From: a virus
Virus record (IMG/VR): IMGVR_UViG_3300010885_049703
Coordinates: 1-64,000 of that record
Strand: one strand, 5' to 3'
Length of the DNA: 64,000 nt
Each line of letters starts with the position of its first letter. The stretch's first letter is position 1. The translations under genes and the position numbers were made by a program. Below the pieces are notes generated by a model. The model saw only the letters and a program-made list of their open reading frames with translations, made no database searches and had not been told where the DNA came from. Positions 29,241 to 38,192 of the stretch are shown here, piece by piece.

Positions 29241-30632
29241 ATGGCTTATCAGATTAACTTAACTGACGGTACCCCGTTTGCAACCATTGCAGATGGTACT
29301 ATCAATACATCAACCAACATGATACTTGTTGGTAAAAACTACGCAGGTTACGGTGAGTTTCTTGACGGCAACTTCATTCACTTGCTGGAAAATGCTTCCA
29401 GTGTCACTGCTCCGGGAAACCCACTCACTGGGCAACTGTGGTGGGACAAAGGCAGTAATCTATTAAAAGTCTATAACGGAACTAGTTTTAAAACTATTTC
29501 AGCTGCCACTGCTTCAAGTACCGCACCTACCAGCAACGTTACCGGTGACTTATGGTATGATATTCCCAATCAGCAATTAAATGTTTACAATGGTACAGCA
29601 TTTATTCTAGTTGGCCCTCAAAGCAGTGCAGGTACAGGCACAACTGGTGCTATTCCGGCATTGGTCACTGATACTCCAGCTGGTATCACGCATACAATTA
29701 TTAAACTCACAGTTGCTGACACAGTTGTTGGTACAGTATCACAAGATGCTGAGTTTACGCCATCTGGTGCTGGAATTCCAGGATTCACAACAATTAAACC
29801 TGGTATTACATTGGCCAGCACTGTTGGTGGACAAGTGCCATTATTTCAAGGTACTGCTGCTAGTGCAGTATTACTAAACGGGGTTGCTTCTACAGGATTT
29901 ATACGTACAAGTGGGGTGGGACAGACTATGTCTGTGTCGTTGGGAATTCTGAACAACACCGGACTGACAGTTGGATCTAACAGCGATTTAAAAGCCTCAG
30001 TTGTTGGTACAACGGCCACAATACAAAATCAAACCCAAGACGGTAATGTCAATTTCGCAGTCAATGATGGTGGCGTGACTACTACTGTCATGACTCTTGA
30101 TGGTGCCAATGGTTCAGTTAATTTTGGCGCCACAACATCAGTGACACTGGCAGGCATTACCAAAAGTGGAGCAAATGCCAACGGTAATATTGGATCAACT
30201 TCAAATTATTTTAATCGTGTGTTTGCCACTGCTACCACAGCATTGTATGCTGACGTTGCAGAACGCTTTGCAGCTGATACAGAATATGCACCAGGCACAG
30301 TGGTTGAGCTAGGTGGCATCAATGAAATTACCTGTGCGCTGAATGATCTGTCAGATAATGTGTTTGGTGTGATAAGTACCCGAGCAGCATTCTTAATGAA
30401 TGGTGGCGCAGGAGAAGACGATACTCACCCCCCAGTGGCAATGACAGGGCGTGTTCCAGTGCGGTGTGTTGGCGCAGTCAAAAAAGGCGATCGTCTAGTT
30501 TCAGCAGGTAATGGACTGGCACGATCAGCACTGCCAGGCGAAGCAACTGCCTTCAATGTTATTGGCCGGTCCCTTGTAGATAAAACAGATTTAAATGAAG
30601 ATATGGTAGAAGCCATAGTAACTATTAAGTAA
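29241..30632 (+). CDS. tail-fibre-like structural protein
   Basis: The 463-residue product has repeated LWWDKGSNLLKVYNGTSFK and LWYDIPNQQLNVYNGTAF units at about residues 70-130. That pattern is common in phage fibres and collar proteins. A beta-rich middle (150-310) follows. The C-terminal domain (about 320-463) starts TTALYADVAERFAADTEYAP and contains FGVISTRAAFLMNGG and GRVPVRCVGAVKKGDRL. Similar C-terminal domains end many fibre proteins and may fold, chaperone or process the trimer. It is probably a host-recognition or baseplate-edge fibre. The start has AAGGACAGG upstream and candidate late promoters. Confidence 0.62.
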   Translation: MAYQINLTDGTPFATIADGTINTSTNMILVGKNYAGYGEFLDGNFIHLLENASSVTAPGNPLTGQLWWDKGSNLLKVYNGTSFKTISAATASSTAPTSNVTGDLWYDIPNQQLNVYNGTAFILVGPQSSAGTGTTGAIPALVTDTPAGITHTIIKLTVADTVVGTVSQDAEFTPSGAGIPGFTTIKPGITLASTVGGQVPLFQGTAASAVLLNGVASTGFIRTSGVGQTMSVSLGILNNTGLTVGSNSDLKASVVGTTATIQNQTQDGNVNFAVNDGGVTTTVMTLDGANGSVNFGATTSVTLAGITKSGANANGNIGSTSNYFNRVFATATTALYADVAERFAADTEYAPGTVVELGGINEITCALNDLSDNVFGVISTRAAFLMNGGAGEDDTHPPVAMTGRVPVRCVGAVKKGDRLVSAGNGLARSALPGEATAFNVIGRSLVDKTDLNEDMVEAIVTIK

Positions 30633-30642
30633 GGATAAAGTA

Positions 30643-31614
30643 ATGACATATTCATCAGGCGGATTGATTGAAGCTACAGATTACAATGGCTTTGTTTCAA
30701 CAAATGTAGCCAATATTAATGCAATTTGGTCAACCGGAAGCAGTGATTTTGGCTGGGGTGAAACTGCACTGAGCACAGTCTCATCGGCAGCAACAATCAC
30801 AGCCACTCAGTGGGCCACATTAGTAAATCAAATCTCTACATTGGGCAGCCAGACAGGAACAACTATCACCAGCAGAGCAGCGCCAACCGCAGGTGATACA
30901 ATTTCTGTTTTAGCTGCAGTTGGCACAGATATGACAAATATTGCTGCCAATCGTGGAAATGCAGTGGGAGCAGGCTCGCAGTATACATCTTGGACTGGCA
31001 CCAGTGGATGGACTACTAACATTGGCGGACCTGGCTCATTCCTTACATTCACTCACAATGTGACATTTCCATCAGCCACGGCAGCTCGTTATTTTTGGAA
31101 CGCAGGCGGTCGAGTATTGATTCGATTTGGTAAAAGTTCTACTGGGGAGCGCGGCGATCCAGAATGGAATGACTTGGCGCAAACCTTGTGTGGTGCCATT
31201 TCAATTACCGGAAGAATTAACAGTACCACTCAATCAATCGCTGGCGTTTCATATACAGGCACAACTAAAACAGGCGGCACAGGTACTCCAGGTACATTAA
31301 CAACCACAACTGGGTGGTATCAACTCCTAACAACAAATACTATAGTTTACAAGCAATTTGCCGACACTGCGCCGTATACCGCCAATTATATTCAGGTGCA
31401 GGCCAAAACTGGCAACACAGGTACAACATTGGACTTGACCACAACTTGGTACAATGGCGAAGGTGATGCCACCACTGGTGGTAGTCTTCCTACCGGCGCC
31501 ACTTTTGGCACAGGACCGGCAACACTGGTGACATATTATCCACCTAGTGCAACTTATCTTACCACAGCAGCATGGGGCACACCCACTGTGGTGGCCGGAG
31601 TCACAGCCGGCTAA
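30643..31614 (+). CDS. fibre-like structural protein, last gene of the late operon
   Basis: The 323-residue product is rich in Thr, Gly and Ser and depleted in charged residues, as in fibre and receptor-binding proteins. Residues 1-25 (SGGLIEATDYNGFVSTNVAN) and the later ATQWATLVNQISTLGSQTGT recall phage neck/tail structural proteins that begin with a short helical register. The middle holds AARYFWNAGGRVLIRFGKSS, a feature of a family of marine phage structural proteins. It starts 10 bases after the preceding stop, with GGATAAAG upstream, and ends 19 bases before a strong terminator. The function is inferred from composition and place. Confidence 0.58.
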   Translation: MTYSSGGLIEATDYNGFVSTNVANINAIWSTGSSDFGWGETALSTVSSAATITATQWATLVNQISTLGSQTGTTITSRAAPTAGDTISVLAAVGTDMTNIAANRGNAVGAGSQYTSWTGTSGWTTNIGGPGSFLTFTHNVTFPSATAARYFWNAGGRVLIRFGKSSTGERGDPEWNDLAQTLCGAISITGRINSTTQSIAGVSYTGTTKTGGTGTPGTLTTTTGWYQLLTTNTIVYKQFADTAPYTANYIQVQAKTGNTGTTLDLTTTWYNGEGDATTGGSLPTGATFGTGPATLVTYYPPSATYLTTAAWGTPTVVAGVTAG

Positions 31615-31633
31615 TACGCCATTTTGGCAACAC

Positions 31634-31659
31634 AAAGGGCCCTTGGGCCCTTTACTTTT
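31634..31659 (+). terminator. Rho-independent terminator of the late operon
   Basis: The sequence AAAGGGCCC, two bases, GGGCCCTTT forms a near-perfect GC-rich hairpin and is followed by ACTTTT on the plus strand. It lies right after the last structural gene. The stem is palindromic, so it might also act on the other strand. Confidence 0.8.
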
Positions 31660-31679
31660 ATCTAATCTTCCTGTATAAT
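31651..31679 (+). promoter_or_regulatory. candidate sigma70 promoter for the accessory operon
   Basis: TTTACT, 17 bases, TATAAT overlaps the distal arm of the terminator and ends six bases before the next ATG. A start here would give a nearly leaderless message, and no Shine-Dalgarno sequence is visible before that ATG. The -10 is a perfect match and the -35 is weak. Confidence 0.4.
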
Positions 31680-31685
31680 AACACG

Positions 31686-31991
31686 ATGGAAACTGACTTA
31701 TTATCACATAGCCGCGCCCGTTTTAATCACGAGGCAGCCCGGCGTATACTTCGTGAAAAGTACGAAGCCAAAATGCTTTTTGCCTATCGTGGCGGCATGT
31801 GGCGTGCTGGCCCGGAACTTAATAATATGATATTCACCTGTGGTCGTATGGGAGAAGTTGTATTGCCAGACTTATATGGCAATCCTGTTAAGATCAACAC
31901 ACAAGAATTAATGCCATTAAGTCAGGAACGTTGGAACGAACAGATGACAGCCTGGTTGGTGGAATTTGAAGAATTGAGCCAACTGCGATGA
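31686..31991 (+). CDS. small conserved phage protein of unknown function
   Basis: I chose the ATG giving 101 residues (METDLLSHSRARFNHEAARR), as the longer frame runs back into the terminator. The sequence contains LREKYEAKMLFAYRGGMWRA, then a hydrophobic stretch (VVLPDLYGNPVKI) and WNEQMTAWLVEFEELSQ. Short proteins of this kind occur next to structural genes in marine T4-like phages. Its stop overlaps the next start (ATGA), which ties it to the glycosyltransferase-like gene that follows. No function can be assigned. Confidence 0.65.
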   Translation: METDLLSHSRARFNHEAARRILREKYEAKMLFAYRGGMWRAGPELNNMIFTCGRMGEVVLPDLYGNPVKINTQELMPLSQERWNEQMTAWLVEFEELSQLR

Positions 31992-32803
31992 CCACAGGTG
32001 CATTGATATTTGCATTTAACAATGCCGAAATCAATTATGTGAGCATGGCTGCATGGAATGCCGGCAATATCCAGCGGCATCTTGGAATACCAACGTCGTT
32101 GGTCACTGACTGTATTGATCCCAGCTGCAATGATGTTTACGATAAATTTGATCGCGTTATCGTAGTAGAAAAACCCCGAGCAGGTACGCGACATTTCAGC
32201 GATATTGGCACAACAGTAGATTGGTACAACACCAATCGTATGGATGCCTACTCATTGACACCATATGATCAAACCCTGGTGATTGATGCTGATTATGTTG
32301 TATGTAGCAGTGTCTTGAATGTAGCATTGACACGTGACCAGGATTTTCAGTGCTTTCAAGAAGCATTTGATATCACTGGCACCAATGACTTCAATAGCCT
32401 CAATACATTTGGTGAACACAGTTTTCCCATGTGGTGGGCCACAGTGATGATTTTTAAAAAAAGCACAGCAGCTCAATATATTTTTGACTCCATGCAGATG
32501 GTACGCGATAACTGGCAGCACTATCGCGATCTTTATAAAATACAGCGTCCCACATATCGCAATGACTTTGCCTTGAGCATTGCCTTGGGAATTTACAGTG
32601 GCCATACTTTGAAAGTAGATTCAATTCAACATCAGTTGGCCACTGTACTTCCTGAACATCGGCTACAGCAAATGTCTAAAGATGATTATCGGATCGAATA
32701 CAGCACTAGCACAGGTACCTTAAAATACATAACTTTGCGAGGAGTTAGTTTCCACGCCATGTGTAAACGAGATCTAGGAGCCATAGTTGCCAATCCTCTC
32801 TGA
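31988..32803 (+). CDS. putative glycosyltransferase (GT-A-like)
   Basis: The 271-residue product begins with a nucleotide-sugar-transferase-like strand (GALIFAFNNAEINYVSMAAW). It has an Asp-Ala-Asp motif near residue 100 in TLVIDADYVV, placed as the metal-binding DxD of GT-A enzymes such as family 8. The end is HAMCKRDLG. It overlaps its upstream neighbour by four bases and the next gene by 17. The neighbour is also GT-like with a DxD-like position, and further glycosyltransferase candidates follow. A sugar-transfer role is inferred from the motif and context. The acceptor is unknown. Confidence 0.55.
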   Translation: MTTGALIFAFNNAEINYVSMAAWNAGNIQRHLGIPTSLVTDCIDPSCNDVYDKFDRVIVVEKPRAGTRHFSDIGTTVDWYNTNRMDAYSLTPYDQTLVIDADYVVCSSVLNVALTRDQDFQCFQEAFDITGTNDFNSLNTFGEHSFPMWWATVMIFKKSTAAQYIFDSMQMVRDNWQHYRDLYKIQRPTYRNDFALSIALGIYSGHTLKVDSIQHQLATVLPEHRLQQMSKDDYRIEYSTSTGTLKYITLRGVSFHAMCKRDLGAIVANPL

Positions 32804-33563
32804 ACGTGGGTATCTAATACCGGCGCTTGACAACGAATCTACTGACTATGTGCGCTGTGCGCAACAACTGGCACACAGCATAAGACAGTTTGAGCCTGAG
32901 GCAAAAATCGCTGTGGTGACATTACGGCGTTGTGCAGATTCAGTGTTTGATTACGTGATTCCGTTGCCGCATGGTGATTGCAGCACTGGAGATAACAAAC
33001 AGTGTAATGATTGGCAAATGTTTTCAGCATCACCGTTTCGTCAGACTATAAAACTTGAAGCTGACATGATCATTGCATCGTCGATTGATCATTGGTGGGC
33101 AATGATGCAACATCGTGATGTGTGTATTAGCACAGGGTGCAGAGACTATTATGATCAACCTGCACAATCAAGATTCTATAGAAAGTTGTTTGACACCAAC
33201 AACTTACCTGATGTCTACAATGCCATAACGTATTGGCGAGTCAGCGACACCGCCAAAGAATTCTTTAAATTAGTACGTGCAATATTTGAAAACTGGACAG
33301 AGTATCGTAAACTATTGAAATTCGCCGATGAAGAAGCCAGCACTGATGTAGTGTATGCAATGGCTGCAAAGATAGTTGGAGTAGAACAGTGCACCATGCC
33401 GTTTGCTAGTTACCCACAAATAGTTCACATGAAAAAACATATCATTAACACTCGCACTAACGACTGGACACGTGAACTGGTCTGGGAAACTGATCCCTTG
33501 CGTATTCAAACTGTGGCGCAGTGGGGAGCATTTCACTATCACATCAAGGACTGGCAACCATGA
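32787..33563 (+). CDS. putative glycosyltransferase-like protein (TTG start)
   Basis: The 258-residue product reads from TTG, with AGGAG placed seven bases before it inside the preceding gene. No better ATG is near. The order resembles the preceding GT-like protein: an N-terminal strand (YVRCAQQLAHSIRQFEPEAK), a QTIKLEADMIIASSID stretch with Glu-Ala-Asp in the place of DxD, a Trp-rich middle, and a final FHYHIKDWQP. The stop overlaps the next start (ATGA). It probably acts with the neighbouring glycosyltransferase, but activity is not proven. Confidence 0.5.
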   Translation: MPILSERGYLIPALDNESTDYVRCAQQLAHSIRQFEPEAKIAVVTLRRCADSVFDYVIPLPHGDCSTGDNKQCNDWQMFSASPFRQTIKLEADMIIASSIDHWWAMMQHRDVCISTGCRDYYDQPAQSRFYRKLFDTNNLPDVYNAITYWRVSDTAKEFFKLVRAIFENWTEYRKLLKFADEEASTDVVYAMAAKIVGVEQCTMPFASYPQIVHMKKHIINTRTNDWTRELVWETDPLRIQTVAQWGAFHYHIKDWQP

Positions 33564-33892
33564 CACCTGAAGAATTTTGGAATATTTTACATGCTGTGCC
33601 TGAACCGCACCCAATATTCTATAGACTGTATTACGATGATCAAGGGTCGCCCTTATTCTACAGCATGGAGGATTTACCAGGTAATTACATTGACATTGAC
33701 AAAGAAACTTATTTTCAATCCAGCAGTTATGTAAGAGTGCGTGACGGTCAATTAATTCGCACCAGCATAAACACCAGTCGCAAATTAGTGCCCAGCAGCA
33801 TTGGATTTGCGTGTGATCCCAATGACGTTGCTGTAGTCAGCGACTCTTCCTCTAACCGATGGGCAGTAAAAAACTATGATTCAGAAAATTGA
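33560..33892 (+). CDS. small conserved protein of unknown function
   Basis: The ATG overlapping the previous stop (ATGA) gives 110 residues starting MTPEEFWNILHAVPEPHP, followed by YRLYYDDQGSPLFYSMEDLP. This is a compact protein without signal peptide or membrane segment. It recurs in this kind of marine phage sugar locus in my memory, but I cannot name a function. Its C-terminus overlaps the next gene by 17 bases. It could be an accessory subunit for the adjacent transferases. Confidence 0.6.
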   Translation: MTPEEFWNILHAVPEPHPIFYRLYYDDQGSPLFYSMEDLPGNYIDIDKETYFQSSSYVRVRDGQLIRTSINTSRKLVPSSIGFACDPNDVAVVSDSSSNRWAVKNYDSEN

Positions 33893-34802
33893 TATTGCAG
33901 ACTTAGATTGTATATTTTTAACTTATGATGAACCAAATGCTGAGACAAATTGGGTGCATGTTAGGAACATGGTGCCCTGGGCACGACGAGTGGATGGCGT
34001 TAAAGGGTCAGACGCTGCCCACAAAGCGGCAGCCATGGCTTCTGTTACCGATCGGTTTGTGCTCATTGATGGTGATAACATCCCTGATATTGGCTTTTTT
34101 TCATGTACACTGGAGTTGGATGATACCAATCGCGATTGTGTATTTCGCTGGCGTGCCAGGAATAACGTTAACGGACTAATGTATGGTAACGGTGGTATAA
34201 GTTGCTGGACAAAGGATTATGTACTAAACATGCTGACACACGAAGCGTCGGATGGCTCTGATGAGACTGCTGTAGAGTTTTGTTTTCACCCCCGGTACTG
34301 GGCAATGCATGATTGTTATAGTACCACACATATCAATGCCACTGACTTTCAGGCCTGGCGTGCTGGCTTCCGCGAAGGTGTTAAGATGTGTTTGGATCGT
34401 GGTCGCCGTCCTAGCATCAGTGAATTCCAACACCGTGTGGCACAACGTAACTTGGACAACCTAACTATCTGGCACAACATTGGCCGTGATATAGAAAACG
34501 GGGAGTGGGCTATTGCAGGATCACGACAAGGCACTTACATGACAATGCTCACAGAGTGGGACTACGCCAAGGTACAAAATTTTGATGAGTTGGCAGATCT
34601 TTGGAAGTCAGTGCAATCACAAGAACCCAACACGCTTGCTGGCAGAATGGCCGAAGAGTTGCACACACAATTAAACTTACCAATGCATTATACACAAGCA
34701 GGAGAAAGTGAATTTTTCAAGCATCATTATCAAGCCAACTGGCGTAATCGTGGCACGATGGTGCAAGAAATTGATGTCATTAGACAACAAGGAGTCTGGT
34801 AA
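33876..34802 (+). CDS. putative glycosyltransferase with DGD motif
   Basis: The 308-residue product has FLTYDEPNAETNWVHVRN at the start, WARRVDGVKGSDAAHKAAAM in the middle of the N-terminal domain, and LIDGDNIP at about 63-70. The Asp-Gly-Asp at 65-67 fits the metal-binding DxD of a GT-A fold. Then follow VFRWRARNNVNGLMYGNGG and AWRAGFREGVKMCL. The whole core is paralogous to the C-terminal half of the gene at 51149-52819, in which DGD has become Phe-Ala-Lys. This copy looks active and that one not. It stops one base before the start of an amidinotransferase. Confidence 0.55.
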   Translation: MIQKIDIADLDCIFLTYDEPNAETNWVHVRNMVPWARRVDGVKGSDAAHKAAAMASVTDRFVLIDGDNIPDIGFFSCTLELDDTNRDCVFRWRARNNVNGLMYGNGGISCWTKDYVLNMLTHEASDGSDETAVEFCFHPRYWAMHDCYSTTHINATDFQAWRAGFREGVKMCLDRGRRPSISEFQHRVAQRNLDNLTIWHNIGRDIENGEWAIAGSRQGTYMTMLTEWDYAKVQNFDELADLWKSVQSQEPNTLAGRMAEELHTQLNLPMHYTQAGESEFFKHHYQANWRNRGTMVQEIDVIRQQGVW

Positions 34803-34803
34803 T

Positions 34804-35850
34804 ATGAGTTTAATTAACAGCCATTGCGGGTTTGCACCACTGCAAGAAGTCTGGCTAGGTGATGTATATCCAACACACTTTTATGATCATTTGTCTGCAC
34901 CAGTACGCGATGCATTTCATACCATTACTGAATGGACCAAGGAAGACCTAGGCAAAATACATGCTAAACTAACTGAGCTGGGCGTAATTGTACGTAGACC
35001 TGAATACCATAGCATAGACGATTGTTTAAATCATAACGACAACTTGTTGAAACCTGTGGTTGCAGCCCGAGATGACACATTAGTGTTAGGATCAACTATG
35101 TATCATCTACGTAATCAATTTCGTCAAAACCCTTGGCAACAAGCACTGGATGATTACAGGGCCAGTGGCGCCACAGTATTAGAATATCAAGAAGGTGAGC
35201 CTTGGGCATGTATAAGTCCCCCGTGCATGGTACGTATTGGCCGCGACTTATATATAGATTGGATATACCACAACCATGTTTGGGGAATAGTAACAGAACC
35301 GTTAGTAGAACTAGCTAAAAATTATCGTGTACATGTAAGTATGATTGATGGACACAGCGATTGTGTATTTTGTCCAGTGCGAGAAGGGTTGATTCTAACT
35401 ACTGATTACAAGCAGTCTTACGACAAAACATTCCCTGGATGGCAAATACACAATATCAATCACAAGAAACGTAAAGGATCTCTAAACATGAGTGGTGGGT
35501 TTCATCAATGGCATGTACCTGATGTTAAAATAGGTGCCAACAAAGAGTTCCAGCAACATGTACAAACGAAAGCACAAGATTGGATAGGTAGTTACCAGGA
35601 AACTGTATTTGATGTAAATTTGCTAATAGTTGATGACAAAAATATTCTTAGCATAGGAGACGATGACGAAACATTTGAGTTCTTACACCATCAGGGTTAT
35701 AATGTGCATGCCTTTGATTTTCGTTGTAGAAATTTTTGGGACGGCGGCATGCATTGTTTAACAAATGACATTCGTAGGACTGGCGATTGCAAGGACTATT
35801 TCCCACACCGTGGTGGCGCAGCATTGGATTGGTTAATTGATGGAAGTTGA
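34804..35850 (+). CDS. amidinotransferase-family enzyme (copy 1)
   Basis: The ATG one base after the preceding stop gives 348 residues (MSLINSHCGFAPLQEVWLGD). The core signature of the pentein-fold glycine amidinotransferase family is present: FHTITEWTKEDLGKI, a His-Ser-Asp pair in DGHSDCVF (His184, Asp186) and the nucleophile in FWDGGMHCLTNDIRR (Cys318). The family transfers the amidino group from arginine to an amine through a covalent Cys-amidino intermediate. Deiminase or related chemistry is also possible. Two paralogues occur at 47855 and 60572. The gene sits within the sugar-modification operon, so an amino-sugar or cyclitol acceptor is my inference. Confidence 0.75.
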   Translation: MSLINSHCGFAPLQEVWLGDVYPTHFYDHLSAPVRDAFHTITEWTKEDLGKIHAKLTELGVIVRRPEYHSIDDCLNHNDNLLKPVVAARDDTLVLGSTMYHLRNQFRQNPWQQALDDYRASGATVLEYQEGEPWACISPPCMVRIGRDLYIDWIYHNHVWGIVTEPLVELAKNYRVHVSMIDGHSDCVFCPVREGLILTTDYKQSYDKTFPGWQIHNINHKKRKGSLNMSGGFHQWHVPDVKIGANKEFQQHVQTKAQDWIGSYQETVFDVNLLIVDDKNILSIGDDDETFEFLHHQGYNVHAFDFRCRNFWDGGMHCLTNDIRRTGDCKDYFPHRGGAALDWLIDGS

Positions 35851-36808
35851 TGTAGTTACTAGCGATTCGCTGATTTGGAACAAACAACAATTTATATTTG
35901 ATCTGATTGTTGCAGCGCAATCAGGCCAAGTCGTTGTGAATTTACTGCACGAAGGCCCTGACTGCATCGCTGCAGGTATAGATTTGGTACTAGATCAAAT
36001 TTGCGAATTAATGAGTCTGCCACGGGAGCATTTTTTAATACAGACTAGCAATCAACTAAGTTCTAGCGCATATCCTGAACAAAGAACATCGTTTGTTGAG
36101 TTAGCGTTAGCAAAGACGTTGGCAACGCAGAGGTTACCACAAACAAGCACATTGCAGCATAAATTTGGTATATTCATAGGTCGTAGTAACTGGCAAAGAT
36201 TGGGACTAGCAGCATATTTGAGCTCACAGTATCCTGAGCAAACCACAATGACTTTTCACTACGATAATCAAATTGATTATCATCGCAATAATTTTGGGAT
36301 CGAAGAATTTGTACAACGTAATTGGGAACGTGCTCCACAGATACTGGAGTTTTTGAAACGTTTGCCTATTACAAACGATCATCAAACTTATCCTATTTTA
36401 TGGAACAAACAAGGATTTGATTTACAAGAGCAATATAAATCCTTGTTTGTTGAAATAGTATGCGAAACTTACTTTACTGGTCGCACATTTTTTATAACTG
36501 AAAAAACTCTACGGTGTATTGTAAATCGTAGGCCATTTTTAGTGCAAGGTCCTAGATGCTATCTAAAAAATTTGCATGCACTGGGATTTAAAACATTTGA
36601 TCAGTGGTGGGACGAAGGGTATGATTTAGATCATTCAGATGCTAGATATCAAACACTATGCAATGGTATAGATTGGATCGCACAACAATCATCAAATACA
36701 ATACAGCAATGGTATCAAGACATGCAACCAGTATTGGAACACAATATAGAATGTTTAAAACAACTAAGCACAAAAAAGATACTTACAACAGATTTTTCTT
36801 ATGAATAA
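35840..36808 (+). CDS. putative glycosyltransferase of the TEK-type family (copy 1)
   Basis: I start at the ATG (322 residues), three bases after an alternative TTG. The C-terminal half holds the conserved pattern found in three other genes here: FFITEKTLRCIVNRRPFLVQ, L-x-x-L-x-x-L-G-F-K-T-F, and WWDEGYD. This resembles the C-terminal nucleotide-sugar-binding part of GT-B enzymes such as family 10 fucosyltransferases (xTEKxxxPL). The N-terminus is variable. It overlaps the amidinotransferase before it by 11 bases and the first radical SAM gene by eight, so one operon is likely. The assignment is by motif only. Confidence 0.5.
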   Translation: MEVDVVTSDSLIWNKQQFIFDLIVAAQSGQVVVNLLHEGPDCIAAGIDLVLDQICELMSLPREHFLIQTSNQLSSSAYPEQRTSFVELALAKTLATQRLPQTSTLQHKFGIFIGRSNWQRLGLAAYLSSQYPEQTTMTFHYDNQIDYHRNNFGIEEFVQRNWERAPQILEFLKRLPITNDHQTYPILWNKQGFDLQEQYKSLFVEIVCETYFTGRTFFITEKTLRCIVNRRPFLVQGPRCYLKNLHALGFKTFDQWWDEGYDLDHSDARYQTLCNGIDWIAQQSSNTIQQWYQDMQPVLEHNIECLKQLSTKKILTTDFSYE

Positions 36809-38192
36809 AGGTGATGAATTAGTAGGAACCAAAAGCAAGTTTTTAACTTCTGCTGAGCAAATGAAAGAACAACTGGGACCTGCACGTTGCTATGCCAAGT
36901 GGCAGCAGGTTAGTCTGCATTTAACTACGGGCATGACCAACAGTTGCTATCATCCACCACTGCATGAAATAGATGCCACTTTACTGGCAGATAACCCTGG
37001 TGCATTACATAACACGCCGTATAAGAAAGAACAGCGTAAGATTATGTTGCGCAATGAACGTCCGGAGGAATGTAGTTATTGCTGGACACAAGAAGACATG
37101 GGCAACTTGTCAGACCGGCATTATCGTAGTGGAGAGCCTTGGGCTGATATAGATCTAACAAACTTAACCGGAGATGAAGATGTCATACCTACCTATGTGG
37201 AAGTTAATTTTAGTAATGTTTGCAATCTCAAGTGTAGCTATTGCAGCCCACAGTATAGTTCAACGTGGGCTGACGAAACTAACCGACATGGGGCCTATCC
37301 TACTAGAGTCCCTCATAATGAGCCGAGTCATTTTAACGGGCGTCGTAAGCCTATACCTGTTCGCGAAGATAACCCTTATGTAGAAGCATTCTGGCGTTGG
37401 TGGCCGCAGTTATATCCCAGACTAAAGCATTTTCGTATGACCGGTGGTGAACCATTGCTGGATAAAAACACATACCGGGTATTTGACTATGTGTTGGCAT
37501 TGCCCAAGATGGATCTGCACCTAAACGTTACATCAAATTTCAGTGTTGATTATCATGTGTTTTCACGGTATCTTGATTACGTCAAGAGATTATGCAATAC
37601 ACAAATTGAACATTTTATGCAGTATGTCAGCGTTGACACCGGTGATTGGATGCAAGCTGAATACATTAGACATGGCCTTGATATGAATTTGATGTTGAGT
37701 CATGTCAACAATTATCTTGATGAAGTGCCCAATCGCAGCAGCCTTACATTTATCATCACACTAAACAATCTCAGTGTAACAGGACTGGATCAACTGTTAG
37801 ATTATATTTTAGAACTACGTGCTAGATACAGTAAGACTTATCAACGTGTGTGGTTTGATACACCATTGCTGAGACAACCACGCTGGCAGAGTTTACAGAT
37901 ACTTCCTGTTGCATATCAACGACGCATAGAGCAACACATAGAATTCATGCGGCAGAATCTTATGCCTGAGGGTAGTTTTGTAGGATTCAAAGATTATGAA
38001 GTACAACGTATGCAACGTGCCTTGGATTGGATGCGCGAGCCACAGGATGCTGTAGAAGTAAACACCGCACGAGCAGACTTCTATCGCTTTTTTGGCGAAC
38101 ATGATCGCCGCCGTGGTACTAACTTCGTAGAAACTTTTCCAGAGATGACGACTTTTTGGCAGGAATGTGAATCACATGCTCGGCAATCGTAA
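36801..38192 (+). CDS. radical SAM enzyme with N-terminal twitch-like domain (1 of 5)
   Basis: The 463-residue product has a Cys-rich N-terminal region (SCYHPPLHEI, ALHNTPYKKEQRK, ERPEECSYCW) and then the radical SAM core. The [4Fe-4S] cluster motif is Cys141-x3-Cys145-x2-Cys148 in NVCNLKCSYC, followed by SSTW. RMTGGEPLLDK matches the SAM-contacting GGEP motif, and LNVTSNFS and YVSVDTG are later core elements. The layout fits the N-terminal-twitch radical SAM family found in large phages. The reaction and substrate are unknown. The N-terminal Cys residues may bind a second cluster. Its sequence is closest to the second copy. Confidence 0.8.
   Translation: MNKGDELVGTKSKFLTSAEQMKEQLGPARCYAKWQQVSLHLTTGMTNSCYHPPLHEIDATLLADNPGALHNTPYKKEQRKIMLRNERPEECSYCWTQEDMGNLSDRHYRSGEPWADIDLTNLTGDEDVIPTYVEVNFSNVCNLKCSYCSPQYSSTWADETNRHGAYPTRVPHNEPSHFNGRRKPIPVREDNPYVEAFWRWWPQLYPRLKHFRMTGGEPLLDKNTYRVFDYVLALPKMDLHLNVTSNFSVDYHVFSRYLDYVKRLCNTQIEHFMQYVSVDTGDWMQAEYIRHGLDMNLMLSHVNNYLDEVPNRSSLTFIITLNNLSVTGLDQLLDYILELRARYSKTYQRVWFDTPLLRQPRWQSLQILPVAYQRRIEQHIEFMRQNLMPEGSFVGFKDYEVQRMQRALDWMREPQDAVEVNTARADFYRFFGEHDRRRGTNFVETFPEMTTFWQECESHARQS

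Noticed and set aside
31572-31685. upstream extension of the 101-residue gene
   Set aside because: It would run through the end of the preceding gene and the terminator. The ATG at 31686 is more likely.
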